64,000 bases of DNA from Peribacillus cavernae (GCF_003989135.1 NZ_RYZZ01000001.1:1-64000); one strand, 5' to 3'; counted from the stretch's first letter, positions 1 through 10,383 are shown. Program-made: numbers and translations. Notes: generated from the sequence alone by a model not told the origin.

Positions 1-1154
1 CATGTCCACAGGGGCTGTCACCGTCTTTGAAGGCCGTCCCGGGCGTCGCTTTACTTTTTCCATCCGCTTCACTTCACCGGTGAGTCGATGGTATTTGAGT
101 CGGGTAGCCACATGTTGTTCCAATTGGGCGGCGGCGGCGTCTTCGTGGCAATGGTACTCGATCCCACTCCAAGTTTTGATGGATTTTTCGATCTTCGATC
201 CTTCGTTGGACACGTCACGATTTATTTTCTTCTGCTTCCGCTGATCCAAGGCGGATGAGTGCACCACGGCGAACCGATAGGTTCGATCATACAATTCAGT
301 GTTCATTCCTTGAATTCGGTAGATGGCCGAATTCTTCTTGTCAGAGAGCGTACCAACTTGAGCCCAGTCGGCTTCGTTTTCAAAGGCCGTCTCTTTTAAT
401 TTTTTGCATAAGCCGAAGTTTTCCGGGAAACGGCTAATGAACGGGCGATCGCTGAAGATTTTTAGATTTTCTTCCGTAACCATGGCGGAGTCTGCGATGG
501 TGATCATAGATTGAAGCGTTTCTGACGGAAGGAGATCTTTCATCTGAAGGGCCATGTCTCCATTCCACTTTTTATCCGATGTGTTTCCATCCATCCATGA
601 CATCGGCGAAGATCGGGAAGCCCTGAACGCTGCCCAAGCCAAACATCAGCTGTTTTAAATCCGGTCGGCGCTCCTTACTGTGTCCGAAGGTAATCCGGAG
701 AGAGTCCTCTTCAGAATATGCTGTCTCATAGGCTCCCTGGAGGGAGAGACTCGTCGTATCAAAATGGGCTTGGTCAAGGAGAATCCCTTCCTTCTCCAGA
801 GCTTCAAAGGCAATGCCGTGATAAATGCCTGGAAGATCACTCTTGGCGAGCTTTTCCAAAGCCCGCCCCAAGCGGTCATCGTTAAAGTCATCGGCTTGCC
901 AAGACTTGTCAAATAGATTGGAAATGTCCACACTTTTATAAAAATCATTGACACGATAAAGGGGTTCCCGCTTTTACCAACAGGTTAATGACCAATGCTT
1001 TAATGGCTTCACCGGGGGACATTTCAGCCCGGTTTGGATCCCAGGAAACACGGTCGTTAATATGCTTCACCACATTCAGTTCATCGCAAAAATGAGCAAT
1101 GACGGAGGAAGAACGGGCATAGATTATTTGAGCTTCCTCAATTGTAATGGACAT
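1..1154 (-). pseudogene. IS1634-type DDE transposase, frameshifted, runs off the left edge
   Basis: Reading the minus strand from an ATG at 1154 (preceded by GAGGTGATC) gives an IS1634-like N-terminal domain (DUF4277-type: 'VSWDPNRAEMSPGEAIKALVINLL'-like block). Two lesions break the frame. One base is missing in the C run near 960, where GTPL should continue YRVNDFY. A 4-base duplication (ATGG) sits near 590, after FADVMDG. Correcting both gives one continuous transposase reading to base 1 that ends in a basic stretch (KRRPGRPSKT). The element is probably inactive. Its left end lies outside the window and no clear terminal inverted repeat was recognised at the right side. Family assignment is from memory of the domain; the frameshifts are seen directly. 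Confidence 0.75.
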
Positions 1155-1480
1155 GCAGATCACCTCATTTAGGAAGTTATTCTAAATGATTCGATCCTCG
1201 GTTTCTTTAATCCTTTTTTGTGACAATCAATATCAATTTTCGTCAATTTATGACATGCGGAAGATGGGCTACATATTTAAAATAATAGCTATTCATGAAT
1301 TTAAGTATGCTACAATCCCTACTTGTCATAGAGGAAAGCATAATCATTCTAATGCGGCGTGTGCGAAATCATTCCTGCAACTTCGAATTCATGCCCCCAA
1401 AAAAGAATATATTCTTACATAAAATAAAACAATATGTATATCCTTTTAAATTTAATTTCAGTCAGGGGGTGTATGTAGTT

Positions 1481-3178
1481 TTGCAAATCGAAAAAAATGA
1501 GAAAAGACTATTCATCTTTGCTCTTCTTGTGATAGCTTTATATCTCTCACCGCTAATACTTCTTGGTGAAAATGCTCATATCCGTGTACATGATAATTTG
1601 GATTCCAATTTGGCCTGGTATAAGGTGCTGAAAGAAAGCAATGAAATCTTTGGTTCCATTAACTCGAGACTCCCGCAAATAAGTAATGGAATGCCGAGAA
1701 ATACATTCAGTACTGAGTTCAGCGTTATTGTTTGGCTGTATACCCTGTTCCCAACCATGGCTGCCTACACTATTAGCCAGGCACTTACAAGAGTCATTGC
1801 TTTTCTTGGAATGTATTTACTTCTTAAAAAGCATTTCCTGCCGGACAAACAATTGGCGTGGATTCGGGTAGGAACATCCCTGGCCTTTGCCCTGACTCCT
1901 TTTTGGCCATCGGGAATGCTCAGCACTCTTGGGATGCCACTTGCTCTCTGGGCATTTTTAAATATACGAATTGGTGAAAGACACTGGAGAAACTATCTGG
2001 TACTTACTTTGCTGCCGCTGTATTCGAGCATCGTGCTCGGCTTTTTCTTTTTTCTCTTTGCTATGGGAGTTTTGTGGGTAACAGATATTATCAGGGGGAA
2101 AGGCTGGAATTTAAGATTTTTTCTATCAATTGTTTATATGACGCTAATTTTTTGTCTCGTTGAGTACCGCCTGGTGTTTTCATTCATTTTCGATTTTGAA
2201 CCAAACAGCAGGGATGAGTATTTTCATGCAAAATTACCCCTTTGGAGGGTAATCCGGTTGATCGTTCGAAACTTTGTCCTGGGTCATGTGCATGTCATGA
2301 CTGTCCATGCTCTTGTCATCCTTCCAATTACTGTTTTTACCTTTTATGTCATTATTACAAAAAAACTGTGGAGACAAGAAAAAGTTTTTGTATTTTTGTT
2401 TGCGTTGAACTTTATCCTTTCAACATGGTACGCCTTTTGGTTTTATGAAGGCTGGCTTCCTTTAACTGAAAGGTTTCATTTTTTGGATACTTTCAACTTT
2501 GCCAGGTTTCACTTTTTAAGACCGATGATTATCTATGTTAGCTTTGCCCTTGCGTTAAGAATCATTTTTACCTATTGTGAATTCACAAAAAGAACATTAT
2601 CCATTTTTATGGCAGCCCAAATTCTTTTATTAGCGGCCTTTAATGAAGAAATTATCAATCAAAATTCGCCATCTGTAAAAGAGTTTTATGCAGAAAGGCT
2701 TTTTCAGAATATTAAAGAGCATATAGCACTTCCCCAAGAAGATTACCGCGTTGCAAATATCGGCATTCATCCGGCAATTGCCCAATTTAACGGGTTTTAC
2801 ACACTGGATACATATAATAATTTTTATCCGTTAAGTTATAAACACCAATTTCGGAAAATTATTGAAAATGAATTGACCAAGAGTAAAGCGATTCGGATCT
2901 ATTTTGATGAATGGGGCGGACGATGCTACATCTTTACCTCGGAGCTGGGGAAGCATTACATGTATAAAAAGGATTCCAAGAAAAGGCTGAAGAATCTTGA
3001 ACTAAATATGGAACCGTTTAAAAAACTTGGCGGCAAATATATTTTCTCAGCTGTGCCGATTGATAATGCAACAGAGAATCATTTAAAGCTTGATAAAATT
3101 TTTACAGAAAAAAGTGCCGCATGGAAAATCTATTTATATAAAGTCATGGAGGATGAAGGTAGCAAAAAAACACTTTAA
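1481..3178 (+). CDS. ykoS: Polytopic membrane protein, YkoS/DUF6044-like
   Basis: A protein of about 565 aa with roughly ten hydrophobic segments in the first 370 residues, then a soluble C-terminal domain (about residues 390-565). It resembles B. subtilis YkoS (DUF6044), a GT-C-like membrane protein of unknown reaction. The frame is open from 1295, but I chose the TTG at 1481 because AGGGGGTG lies 9 nt upstream and the hydrophobic domain begins right after it; the 62 codons before it look unlike protein. It stands alone between a dead IS and the first L,D-transpeptidase copy. YkoN-, YkoQ- and YkoP-like genes follow within 5 kb, as they do around ykoS in B. subtilis. Confidence 0.7.
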   Translation: MQIEKNEKRLFIFALLVIALYLSPLILLGENAHIRVHDNLDSNLAWYKVLKESNEIFGSINSRLPQISNGMPRNTFSTEFSVIVWLYTLFPTMAAYTISQALTRVIAFLGMYLLLKKHFLPDKQLAWIRVGTSLAFALTPFWPSGMLSTLGMPLALWAFLNIRIGERHWRNYLVLTLLPLYSSIVLGFFFFLFAMGVLWVTDIIRGKGWNLRFFLSIVYMTLIFCLVEYRLVFSFIFDFEPNSRDEYFHAKLPLWRVIRLIVRNFVLGHVHVMTVHALVILPITVFTFYVIITKKLWRQEKVFVFLFALNFILSTWYAFWFYEGWLPLTERFHFLDTFNFARFHFLRPMIIYVSFALALRIIFTYCEFTKRTLSIFMAAQILLLAAFNEEIINQNSPSVKEFYAERLFQNIKEHIALPQEDYRVANIGIHPAIAQFNGFYTLDTYNNFYPLSYKHQFRKIIENELTKSKAIRIYFDEWGGRCYIFTSELGKHYMYKKDSKKRLKNLELNMEPFKKLGGKYIFSAVPIDNATENHLKLDKIFTEKSAAWKIYLYKVMEDEGSKKTL

Positions 3179-3184
3179 ATCCCA

Positions 3185-3579
3185 ACCTTCAAATTGATGG
3201 CAAAAATAATAAGACTTCATACCATAAATGTATCGACAATATGGAGATGATCTTATGGTTAAATGGATTGACGTATCTACAAGCAAACGTCAATTAAAAC
3301 TTTATGATGCCAGCAGGTTGTTAAAGACATACCCAATTGCTGTTGGGAAAATATTAACCCCAACACCTAGTGGAAACTATAAAATAATCAATAAACAACC
3401 CAATCCTGGAGGCCCGTTCGGAGTGCTATGGATGGGTTTGTCAAAACCTCATTACGGGATACACGGTACTAACAATCCTTCTTCGATTGGTAAAATTGTG
3501 TCACGCGGCTGTATTAGAATGCATAACCATCAAGTTTTAGAACTTTCATCTTTGGTTCCTATAGGAACAAACGTTTATA
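3185..3579 (+). repeat. Direct repeat copy 1 (395 bp, contains L,D-transpeptidase)
   Basis: Bases 3185-3579 match 10647-11041 at a constant offset of 7462, with only a handful of substitutions. The match covers about 70 bp of 5' region and nearly the whole transpeptidase frame. It ends abruptly: copy 1 then reads TTCATAAGTAA while copy 2 reads CACGAAAAAAA. The break in copy 1 lies about 40 bp before the IS30 remnant, so the original 3' end of copy 1 was probably lost when the element arrived or decayed. Confidence 0.9.
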
Positions 3580-3590
3580 TTCATAAGTAA
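3255..3590 (+). CDS. Short L,D-transpeptidase (YkuD domain), copy 1, 3'-truncated
   Basis: A protein of 111 aa consisting of little more than a YkuD catalytic domain: the histidine motif HGTNNP is followed by SRGCIRM, which carries the nucleophilic cysteine. L,D-transpeptidases cross-link peptidoglycan between meso-DAP residues, and in Bacillus several act on spore or stationary-phase wall. The start at 3255 has GGAG 8 nt upstream. No signal peptide or LysM domain is visible. It ends in VYIHK, whereas copy 2 (10717-11130) continues for about 26 more residues, so this copy is probably clipped at its C-terminus. The core is otherwise nearly identical, for example Gly here versus Glu in copy 2 in 'AV(G/E)KIL'. 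Confidence 0.8.
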   Translation: MVKWIDVSTSKRQLKLYDASRLLKTYPIAVGKILTPTPSGNYKIINKQPNPGGPFGVLWMGLSKPHYGIHGTNNPSSIGKIVSRGCIRMHNHQVLELSSLVPIGTNVYIHK

Positions 3591-3618
3591 GATTTTAATA
3601 AAAAGGTTAATTGTAACT

Positions 3619-4065
<447 letters not shown>

Positions 4066-4239
4066 ATATTCTTGTTCTTTACGTGTAATCATGACTGCTT
4101 CTTTAATTCCCTGTGCATACTGTAAGATGATCAAAAGGATAACCCTTTACGCTCCACCTTTTTTCCTTCTTTTCTTCCAACGTTGGAATCTTCCTTTCTG
4201 CTGTCTGATCCTACTTCTTCATTCAGCGAAAATGTGGGA

Positions 4240-4392
4240 CTAATTTGTTTTGGCAATCAGTCGTAAGAATCTAGCATCTTCTATTCCTTTAGTCAGAGTT
4301 TCCATTAGTTGTTTGATTTGTTGCTCTGCCCAAATCTCGAGACCCAGGGTATTGCGAAACTGACTGTAATATTGAGGTTGATAATAAGACAT
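4240..4392 (-). CDS. Small hypothetical ORF (50 aa)
   Basis: A minus-strand frame starts MSYYQPQYYSQF and ends LRLIAKTN. It has a Tyr/Gln-rich N-terminus and a predicted amphipathic helix (AEQQIKQLMETLTKGIED). The composition looks like real protein, but the only Shine-Dalgarno-like sequence (AAGGTG) is about 20 nt upstream, too far for a normal site. Further along the same strand (4070-4230), other frames give protein-like pieces (QYAQGIKEAVMITRKE), so this may be the first part of a decayed longer gene. I do not recognise the family. Nothing else is seen in the rest of 4066-4630. Confidence 0.3.
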   Translation of the reverse strand: MSYYQPQYYSQFRNTLGLEIWAEQQIKQLMETLTKGIEDARFLRLIAKTN

Positions 4393-4630
4393 GTGATTAT
4401 GATAGGGAGGCACCTTTTACCCTTTCTTATATTGAGTATATTCAGTTTTATCTTATGTTCCTCAATAATTCCAAGGACTAGACAATTGCCTATCTACCCC
4501 AAAATTTAATTTTAGTAAATGATTATACCATAAAAAACTAATGAAGAAATAAGTAATAGAAAGTGTAATATATGCTGGCTTATTTAAATAGTATACCGAA
4601 ATAATAATCAATGGAGAAACATTTGGTTAC

Positions 4631-5272
4631 TCATTGGATTTTTTTCAGTTTTATATGGGATTGTCTGTTGAACCACGTTTTATAAAACAAAATAATGATT
4701 GTAAGGAAAATCAAGTATATGGCAGCTCCTGCAAAAAATTTAGGCAACGATGACAGAATATACCCTCCGCTATACGCCACAAATAGCGTAGGGGGTACTT
4801 TTCCGATTGCAGTCGCAGAGATATAAGTCAGAAAAGCCATGCCGGTTACACCTGAATATATATTAACCACTGGCGGAGGAATAACAGGGACTATTCTAGC
4901 AATAAAAATGGCAATAAAACCATTTTTCTCGATCATTTGGTGAAACTTATCGATTCCTTTAAACTTTTTCAAATGGACATTAAAAAAACCAGTCAAAAAA
5001 TAGCGCGCAAGCAAAAAATAGATGAAAGATGCAGCTACGCTTCCAAACCAGTTGATCATTGACCCGGTAAACAGTCCATATTTAGCGCCCATAAGGGCCG
5101 AAAATAAAGTAAAAGGAATAATCGGGATTGTTGCAATAATCGCTGAGAATAGAAACATAAGGGGAAGATGAGTTTTGTCATTTTCCTGAATCCAATGCAG
5201 AATCTGTTCTCTATTTATAAAACCGATAAAGATGACCAACAAGTAACCGACTATAATAAACCATTTTTTCAT
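4631..5272 (-). CDS. TVP38/TMEM64 (VTT-domain) membrane protein
   Basis: A 213-aa integral membrane protein with about six hydrophobic segments and the VTT signature region 'FIARIVPVIPPPVVNIYSGVTGM', in which the Arg and the paired prolines are typical. Proteins of this DedA-related superfamily are membrane transporters or scramblases; in Bacillus paralogues such as YtxB or YdjX the substrate is not established. Start ATG at 5272, preceded by GGGAGTTAAGAG. It lies 49 bp downstream of the glycosyltransferase gene on the same strand, so the two are probably one transcript. A lipid or envelope role is inferred from that context only. Confidence 0.8.
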   Translation of the reverse strand: MKKWFIIVGYLLVIFIGFINREQILHWIQENDKTHLPLMFLFSAIIATIPIIPFTLFSALMGAKYGLFTGSMINWFGSVAASFIYFLLARYFLTGFFNVHLKKFKGIDKFHQMIEKNGFIAIFIARIVPVIPPPVVNIYSGVTGMAFLTYISATAIGKVPPTLFVAYSGGYILSSLPKFFAGAAIYLIFLTIIILFYKTWFNRQSHIKLKKIQ

Positions 5273-5321
5273 CTCTTAACTCCCTGAGTAACTGATAATA
5301 ATAAGAAGAGCTTGTCTTATA

Positions 5322-6470
5322 TTAAAGATTTCTTGCATACAATAATTCCTCAATGATTTGCGATGGAATTTTCTCGATAATGTTATGATGATATTCGTTA
5401 ATCCTGTCTTGATAACTTTCGAGAAGGGTGTTGCTCTGAAAGAAAGGATATAATTGATCCTCTAATGATTGATTGTCATTTTTCCACTGCTTCAATTGAA
5501 AGATAAGCCCTGATTTTTCAAGCATCTGCACATTGATTTCTTCTTGTCCCGGCAATGCATGATAGATAAAAATTAGTTTTCGTTTAAACAGGCATTCACT
5601 TATTGTAACACCGCCAGGTTTCGTCACGATCGCGTCCATTTTGTCGTAGAGTTCATTCATTTTTTCTCTGCTCTCAATATACCCAATCGGAGTAATGTTG
5701 TTTTTTTGCAGGTTTGTTATCATTTGATATAAAGCTTGATTTGTACCGCACAACACATAAAAATGAAAACTTTTATTGGTTCCTATTTTCTTAACTAAAT
5801 CGTTGATTGCTCCTACGCCTAGATTTCCTCCGGTAATTAAAATGGATAAAGGAGAAAAAGCAGCAACGGGTTTTGAATGATCTGCCTGTTTGTTAATTTT
5901 ATGATGGATGGGAATGCCGGTTAAAAAAATTTGGCCTTCTTTTAATCCTTTTTGCTGCAAAAAATCTTTCATGTGATTTGTGGGAACGAAGTGGTAATCG
6001 ATATGTTGTATCCCCCAGACACTATGAATGAAATAATCGGTATATACATTGATAACTGGTACGCTTATCTCTTTTTTTTCCTTTAAATAATTTAACATAT
6101 AGGATGGAAGGCCATGGGTGCATACAATGACATCCGGTTTTTTCTCCGATAACAGTTTTCTCATATATCGTAAAAACAAAATTTCATAAAGCCTAAATCG
6201 TTTTTTCTCATCGACGTTTTTATAGACACTGCTGCGGTATACCCGGCTGTATAGCCCTGGAAAAGCATGAATCCATTTAAGATAAGTATTCGACACCAGT
6301 GCTTCCACTTTGCCAAAACTATAGGAAAGAATATCAACCTTTTCACATTTTATATAAGGTTGATTTTTCTGTATCCCGTCCATTAATGCTTTTGCAACCT
6401 GATGATGGCCTGATGGAATTTGTAAAAAAGGTAAGAACAATATGGTTTTATTTGCTGATTGTTGCTCCAT
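5322..6470 (-). CDS. ykoN: MGDG-synthase/UgtP-type glycosyltransferase (GT28), YkoN-like
   Basis: A 382-aa GT-B fold enzyme. The N-terminal domain starts with a nucleotide-fold strand and glycine/histidine loop (LFLPFLQIPSGHHQVAKAL, the diacylglycerol glucosyltransferase pattern). The C-terminal domain carries ILITGGNLGVGA and the donor-sugar motif KPGGVTISECL, then ALPGQEEIN. Members transfer sugar from UDP-sugars to diacylglycerol or related acceptors at the inner membrane face. It resembles B. subtilis YkoN more than UgtP in context: YkoQ- and YkoP-like genes are adjacent. Start at 6470 with AGAGGTGACGA immediately before it. The acceptor is unknown. Confidence 0.8.
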   Translation of the reverse strand: MEQQSANKTILFLPFLQIPSGHHQVAKALMDGIQKNQPYIKCEKVDILSYSFGKVEALVSNTYLKWIHAFPGLYSRVYRSSVYKNVDEKKRFRLYEILFLRYMRKLLSEKKPDVIVCTHGLPSYMLNYLKEKKEISVPVINVYTDYFIHSVWGIQHIDYHFVPTNHMKDFLQQKGLKEGQIFLTGIPIHHKINKQADHSKPVAAFSPLSILITGGNLGVGAINDLVKKIGTNKSFHFYVLCGTNQALYQMITNLQKNNITPIGYIESREKMNELYDKMDAIVTKPGGVTISECLFKRKLIFIYHALPGQEEINVQMLEKSGLIFQLKQWKNDNQSLEDQLYPFFQSNTLLESYQDRINEYHHNIIEKIPSQIIEELLYARNL

Positions 6471-6639
6471 TCGTCACCTCTACTAGAATTAATACTGATT
6501 GCCTCTTTATTAATTTTCTTTATTTTTGTTTTTCCTATTCTTACTAATGTATAGGTAATAATACCCATATCATAAGTGCCATCAATTACCGTAAGAATAA
6601 AGAGATTTTTCATGTATAATCTTAGTGGGGGTGAAACAA

Positions 6640-7491
6640 ATGAAAATACTATTATTTACAGCTTTATTTATGCTCCTGCTTTATTTAATTAATCGGGCAT
6701 ATAAGAATACAAAGGATATCGTGATCAATAGAATAGAAATAAATCCAAATCAGGGACTCGGGACTAATCCCGTATTAAATATATTGCAGCTTTCAGATCT
6801 GCATCTTGAAAACATCTCTATTTCCCCGGCTGAGCTTTATGAAAAGTTGAAAAACGAAAAGATTGATTTGATTGCCTTGACAGGTGACTTCCTCGACCGT
6901 AAACGTACGATCCCAAAGCTTGCTCCATATTTAAAAGTGTTAAATCAATTAAATGCTAAACATGGCATGTACGCTGTATTCGGTAATCATGATTATGTTT
7001 TACGCGGAGATAATTTTCAACAGCTAAAAGAAACACTGGAACATCACGGCTGCACAGTTATGCAAAATGAAAGCACAGTCATTCATGTGAATGGACTACC
7101 GGTAAACATTATAGGTATCGATGATTTCAGTACGGGACGCAGTAATTTGACGGCATCTTATGCAGGCATGCACAACGGAACGAATTTAGTGTTAACCCAT
7201 GACCCTAATATTGTCCTTCATATGGATAAAAACCATTTTGACTACTTGTTAGCAGGCCATTTCCATGGCGGGCAGATTTGTTATCCAAAAGCGTATCACC
7301 TTGTGAAAATGGGGAAACTCGTAAAAATGAACATTATTAAAGGAATGCACATGCAGGATGGAAAACCTTTTTATATTAATGAGGGACTGGGCCAAACCGG
7401 AGTAAACATCCGTATTGGGAGCCGGCCTGAGATCACATTGCACCAATTATCAGTATCATCAGCTGAAAAACAATCATTATCTGCAATGTAA
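6640..7491 (+). CDS. ykoQ: Membrane-anchored metallophosphoesterase, YkoQ-like
   Basis: A 283-aa protein with an N-terminal transmembrane anchor (residues about 1-20) followed by a calcineurin-type phosphoesterase domain. All metal-binding motifs are present in order: LSDLHLE (DxH), LTGDFLD (GDxxD), FGNHDY (GNHD), LTHDP and LAGHFHGGQ (GHxH). The family hydrolyses phosphomonoesters or phosphodiesters, including lipid headgroups. I chose ATG 6640 because GGGGGTG lies about 8 nt upstream; the GTG at 6625 overlaps that site. It is divergent from the glycosyltransferase gene and convergent with the YkoP-like gene. Substrate unknown. Confidence 0.85.
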   Translation: MKILLFTALFMLLLYLINRAYKNTKDIVINRIEINPNQGLGTNPVLNILQLSDLHLENISISPAELYEKLKNEKIDLIALTGDFLDRKRTIPKLAPYLKVLNQLNAKHGMYAVFGNHDYVLRGDNFQQLKETLEHHGCTVMQNESTVIHVNGLPVNIIGIDDFSTGRSNLTASYAGMHNGTNLVLTHDPNIVLHMDKNHFDYLLAGHFHGGQICYPKAYHLVKMGKLVKMNIIKGMHMQDGKPFYINEGLGQTGVNIRIGSRPEITLHQLSVSSAEKQSLSAM

Positions 7492-7527
7492 GGACTGTTA
7501 ACGTTTTTGTTAACAGTCCTTTTTATT
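7492..7527 (+). terminator. Intrinsic terminator after the phosphoesterase gene
   Basis: An 11-bp perfect stem, GGACTGTTAAC / GTTAACAGTCC (7492-7502 with 7509-7519), has a 6-nt loop and is followed by TTTTTATTT. It directly abuts the stop codon of the metallophosphoesterase and separates it from the convergent YkoP-like gene. Confidence 0.9.
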
Positions 7528-7530
7528 TCT

Positions 7531-8091
7531 CTATATCTTATATAGTTCCGATAATTTATCTTTGGACATAAATAAATAACCGGGTGGAGACTGTTTCAGT
7601 ATTGTTTTGATTGAAGGTCCTTTGGCAGAAAGGAACATAATCGGTAAAAAGGTTGCCCACTTAAGCCATTTATAAACCGGATGAGATATGCCTATTACTT
7701 CAAAACCGAGACGTTCACAGCATTTGTTTAAAGAGGTGATACCGATGATCCCTTTTATTTCATGGTAATTCTTATGATTTCTAATATATAATTCAATCCC
7801 TGGCAATGACCTTTGAACGCTTTGATAAATGATTTTCCCTTTTCTTATTTCACTGTTAATATGCTTTAATTCATTCAACAATCTCACATTATGCAAGTGA
7901 ATTTTGACTAATGTATCATTTCTCTTAATATAGGTACCGTCTGAGAGCATGACATCCCTCCCCTTATAGCATGTAAGACGAACCCTGAAAATATTGTCCA
8001 TTGAATGCATATCATGAAGATAAGTAAGCCGGGTAAATCTGTAGTATAACGGGTCAAAAAAGTTCCAAATCGATAAAAAATACCCTCTCAT
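7531..8091 (-). CDS. ykoP: YkoP-like protein
   Basis: A 186-aa protein matching the general plan of B. subtilis YkoP: a conserved N-terminal segment (WNFFDPLYYRFTRLTYL), an acidic/basic middle with LSDGTYIKRNDTLVKIHLHN, and a C-terminal region (GFEVIGISHPVYKWLKW) with one hydrophobic stretch. The family is uncharacterised; the same domain occurs fused to polysaccharide deacetylase-like and glycosyltransferase proteins in other Bacillaceae, which points to envelope glycolipid or wall work. Start ATG 8091 with AAAGGAAG upstream. It is followed on the same strand, upstream by 42 bp, by the EEP-family gene, so the two probably form an operon. Confidence 0.7.
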   Translation of the reverse strand: MRGYFLSIWNFFDPLYYRFTRLTYLHDMHSMDNIFRVRLTCYKGRDVMLSDGTYIKRNDTLVKIHLHNVRLLNELKHINSEIRKGKIIYQSVQRSLPGIELYIRNHKNYHEIKGIIGITSLNKCCERLGFEVIGISHPVYKWLKWATFLPIMFLSAKGPSIKTILKQSPPGYLFMSKDKLSELYKI

Positions 8092-8133
8092 AATTCTACT
8101 TCCTTTAGTTTTTTTTGTTTAAAATAATCCATG

Positions 8134-8868
8134 CTATACTAATTTTAATGTCGCCATTAATGGTAAATGGTCTGATGCTTTCTTGTCTAAAGTAATTACT
8201 TTTGATTCTATTGCCTTCATTTCTTTAGTAACAAAAATATAGTCCAGTCTTCTAAATGGACGCGTGGATGGAAATGTATAACCTCGTTGATTTCCGCGAT
8301 TATGTTCTGTCCATACGTCAGTTAAACTTTGCGTAACTTTTCTCCAGGTTCTTGACTGAGGACTCATATTCCAGTCCCCCATAACAAAGGCAGGACCTTC
8401 ACATTTGACAATTTCATTTAGGATAAAAGTTGATTGTTTTTTATGAAGAAAAGGTGCAAGGCTTAGATGGGTAACAAAAGCTGTTACTTCCTGCTGTCCC
8501 ACATTCACTTTGGCTTCCAGCAATGCCCGGTTTTCCATTACCCTGGGTAAAAAATCAAAGGGATGATTATGAGATTTGACTATGGGAAAACGTGAAAGCA
8601 ATGCATTTCCAAATTGGCGGTGGTTCTTCGTTCCTAGAGTTTCGATGGTAACGGCAGGGCCGTATACATATTCCATATTCAACTCGTTTGCCAAATAAAG
8701 CGCCTGATCCATAAAATTACTTCTTTCCGAGAAATATCTATCTACTTCATTTAAGCCAATAATATCCGCATTAGTGGTTTTGATGATGTTACTAATTCGT
8801 TGTAAATTTAATTTTCTATCTACCCCTCTTCCTTGGTGTATATTAAAAGTCAAAACCTTTAGATGCAT
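8134..8868 (-). CDS. Endonuclease/exonuclease/phosphatase (EEP) family hydrolase
   Basis: A 244-aa EEP-fold protein. Seen motifs: LTFNIHQG at the start, the metal-binding Glu in IIGLNEVD, the catalytic His in THLSLAP, the Asp/Asn pair in VMGDWNMSP, and the terminal SDHLPLMA (Asp-His). This is the Mg-dependent phosphodiesterase fold shared by exonuclease III, sphingomyelinases and inositol phosphatases. In this neighbourhood of lipid-type genes a phospholipid or glycerophosphodiester substrate is a reasonable guess, not shown. The start at 8868 (MHLKVL) is preferred because AGTAGGTGG precedes it; GTG 8877 overlaps that site. Probable operon with the YkoP-like gene downstream. Confidence 0.8.
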   Translation of the reverse strand: MHLKVLTFNIHQGRGVDRKLNLQRISNIIKTTNADIIGLNEVDRYFSERSNFMDQALYLANELNMEYVYGPAVTIETLGTKNHRQFGNALLSRFPIVKSHNHPFDFLPRVMENRALLEAKVNVGQQEVTAFVTHLSLAPFLHKKQSTFILNEIVKCEGPAFVMGDWNMSPQSRTWRKVTQSLTDVWTEHNRGNQRGYTFPSTRPFRRLDYIFVTKEMKAIESKVITLDKKASDHLPLMATLKLV

Positions 8869-8982
8869 GTTGCCCACCTACTTTGCTCCTTGTCGGAAAA
8901 TGAACTCTCGGGTCGTGAAAAATTTCTTCTATATCTTTTCCTGGCTTGAAAACTTTATAATTGCCATTTCCTCCTAAGTAAA

Positions 8983-9081
8983 AATCAAGCTGTTGCATAT
9001 TTTACAGGGCATACAAAGTCTCCCGAAGTATTGGAGCAACTTAAAGTAATTCAAAAAGTTATCATGAAATCTTTATTTTAA
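8983..9081 (+). other. Possible 3' remnant of an unidentified gene
   Basis: A short plus-strand frame ending at TAA 9079-9081 reads like the end of a real protein (AVAYFTGHTKSPEVLEQL, then a basic helical tail). No start codon or ribosome binding site belongs to it, and the reading upstream of 8980 is not protein-like. It could be chance. Family not recognised. Confidence 0.15.
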
Positions 9082-9140
9082 GAAAACATTATAGGGGATA
9101 GAGATAATTCACAGGAGACCATTGAGAAGGGTGAATAGAA

Positions 9141-10383
9141 TTGGCAAATATAATCAATCAAAATGAGTTACATGAAAAGCCGGTCATCATGCTAGTGGTC
9201 GATACCTTAATGGATTCACCTTTGCAAGAAGCTGTAAAAACTGGTAGGGCTCCTGCGTTGAAGTTTTTAATGGATAAGGGACAATACTTTCCAGATCTGG
9301 TTGCTCCCTTTCCGACTATGTCAGTGAACGTGGATACGACCCTTCTCACAGGAACTTATTGTAATGAGCATGGTCTGCCCGGTTTAGTCTGGTTCAATAA
9401 AAAAGAAAAACGCCTTATTAATTATGGCAGCCATTACCGGGAGCTATGGAAGCTTGGACTCGGACAAGCGATAGAGGATTTATTGTTCAATTTGAATGAG
9501 AGGCATATTAGTCATAAAGTAGTAACCATACATGAGGAGTTAGAGAATAGGGGCAGGAAATCCGCCTCGATCAATGCACTAGTTTATCGGGGTAATACAT
9601 CATACCATTTAAAATTGCCAAAATTACTAACAGGGTTCACAAAAATAAAAAAAAACCGTACAACCAAAGCTTCTAAATTTGTATGGCTCGTGGGATAAAG
9701 CATTGGAACAAAATAAATGGATCACATTAGGGGATAATGGTCAGGCCTGGGTAGGCTCCAAACGCAAGGAAGCCATTATTGATTTGCGAAAATCGCTTAG
9801 TTCGTATCGAATTATGAAATTAAGGAAAGGGTTAGTCGCAACCGATCAAATTGTGCTCGCAGTTAATGATAGAATGGCTTATATTTACACATTTGATCTA
9901 ACGAATGTACCACTTCATGATCTTGCACGAATATTGCAAAAGGATAAGCGAATCGATGTAATCGCATGGAAAAAAGGCCAACAAATCGAGGTAAGATCAG
10001 GGGAACTCGAGGGTGAGTTTCTCTTTCAACCAGATGGTGAGTATTATGATCAGTATGGGCAATCATGGTCTCTTAATGGTGACGAAAATTTATTAAATCT
10101 CACGTTATGCGATAGGGAAATAAAATATGGGGTTTACCCAGATGCCTTAGCCAGAATACATAGCAGTTTATATTCTCATGAAGGTGATTTTCTGATTGTA
10201 AGCGCCAAACCAGGTCATGAAATAATTGGGGAAGGGTCGCCGACCCATGTTGGGGGCGCAGGACATGGAGGTTTGCACGAACAAGATACCTTAGTCCCAA
10301 TGATCATAACAGGTACCGACTCAAATCCTTCCCATTTACGAATGGTCGATTTAAAGAAATGGATTTTATCATTAATTGAATGA
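9141..10383 (+). pseudogene. Type I phosphodiesterase/nucleotide pyrophosphatase family protein, frameshifted in an A9 tract
   Basis: The first part (TTG start at 9141, GAAGGGTG upstream) encodes VIMLVVDTLMDS, a metal-binding Asp, and PFPTMSVNVDTTLLTG, where the threonine nucleophile of the alkaline phosphatase superfamily is expected, followed by NEHGLPG. The second part encodes the C-terminal metal site (GGAGHGGLHEQD). Together they make about 413 aa. The frames meet at nine A residues, 9647-9655: with eight A's the reading continues as TVQPKLLNLYGSWD. So the gene is either broken by a one-base insertion, mis-sequenced, or expressed by slippage on the A tract. Substrate unknown; neighbours suggest phospholipid or glycolipid metabolism. 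Confidence 0.75.
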
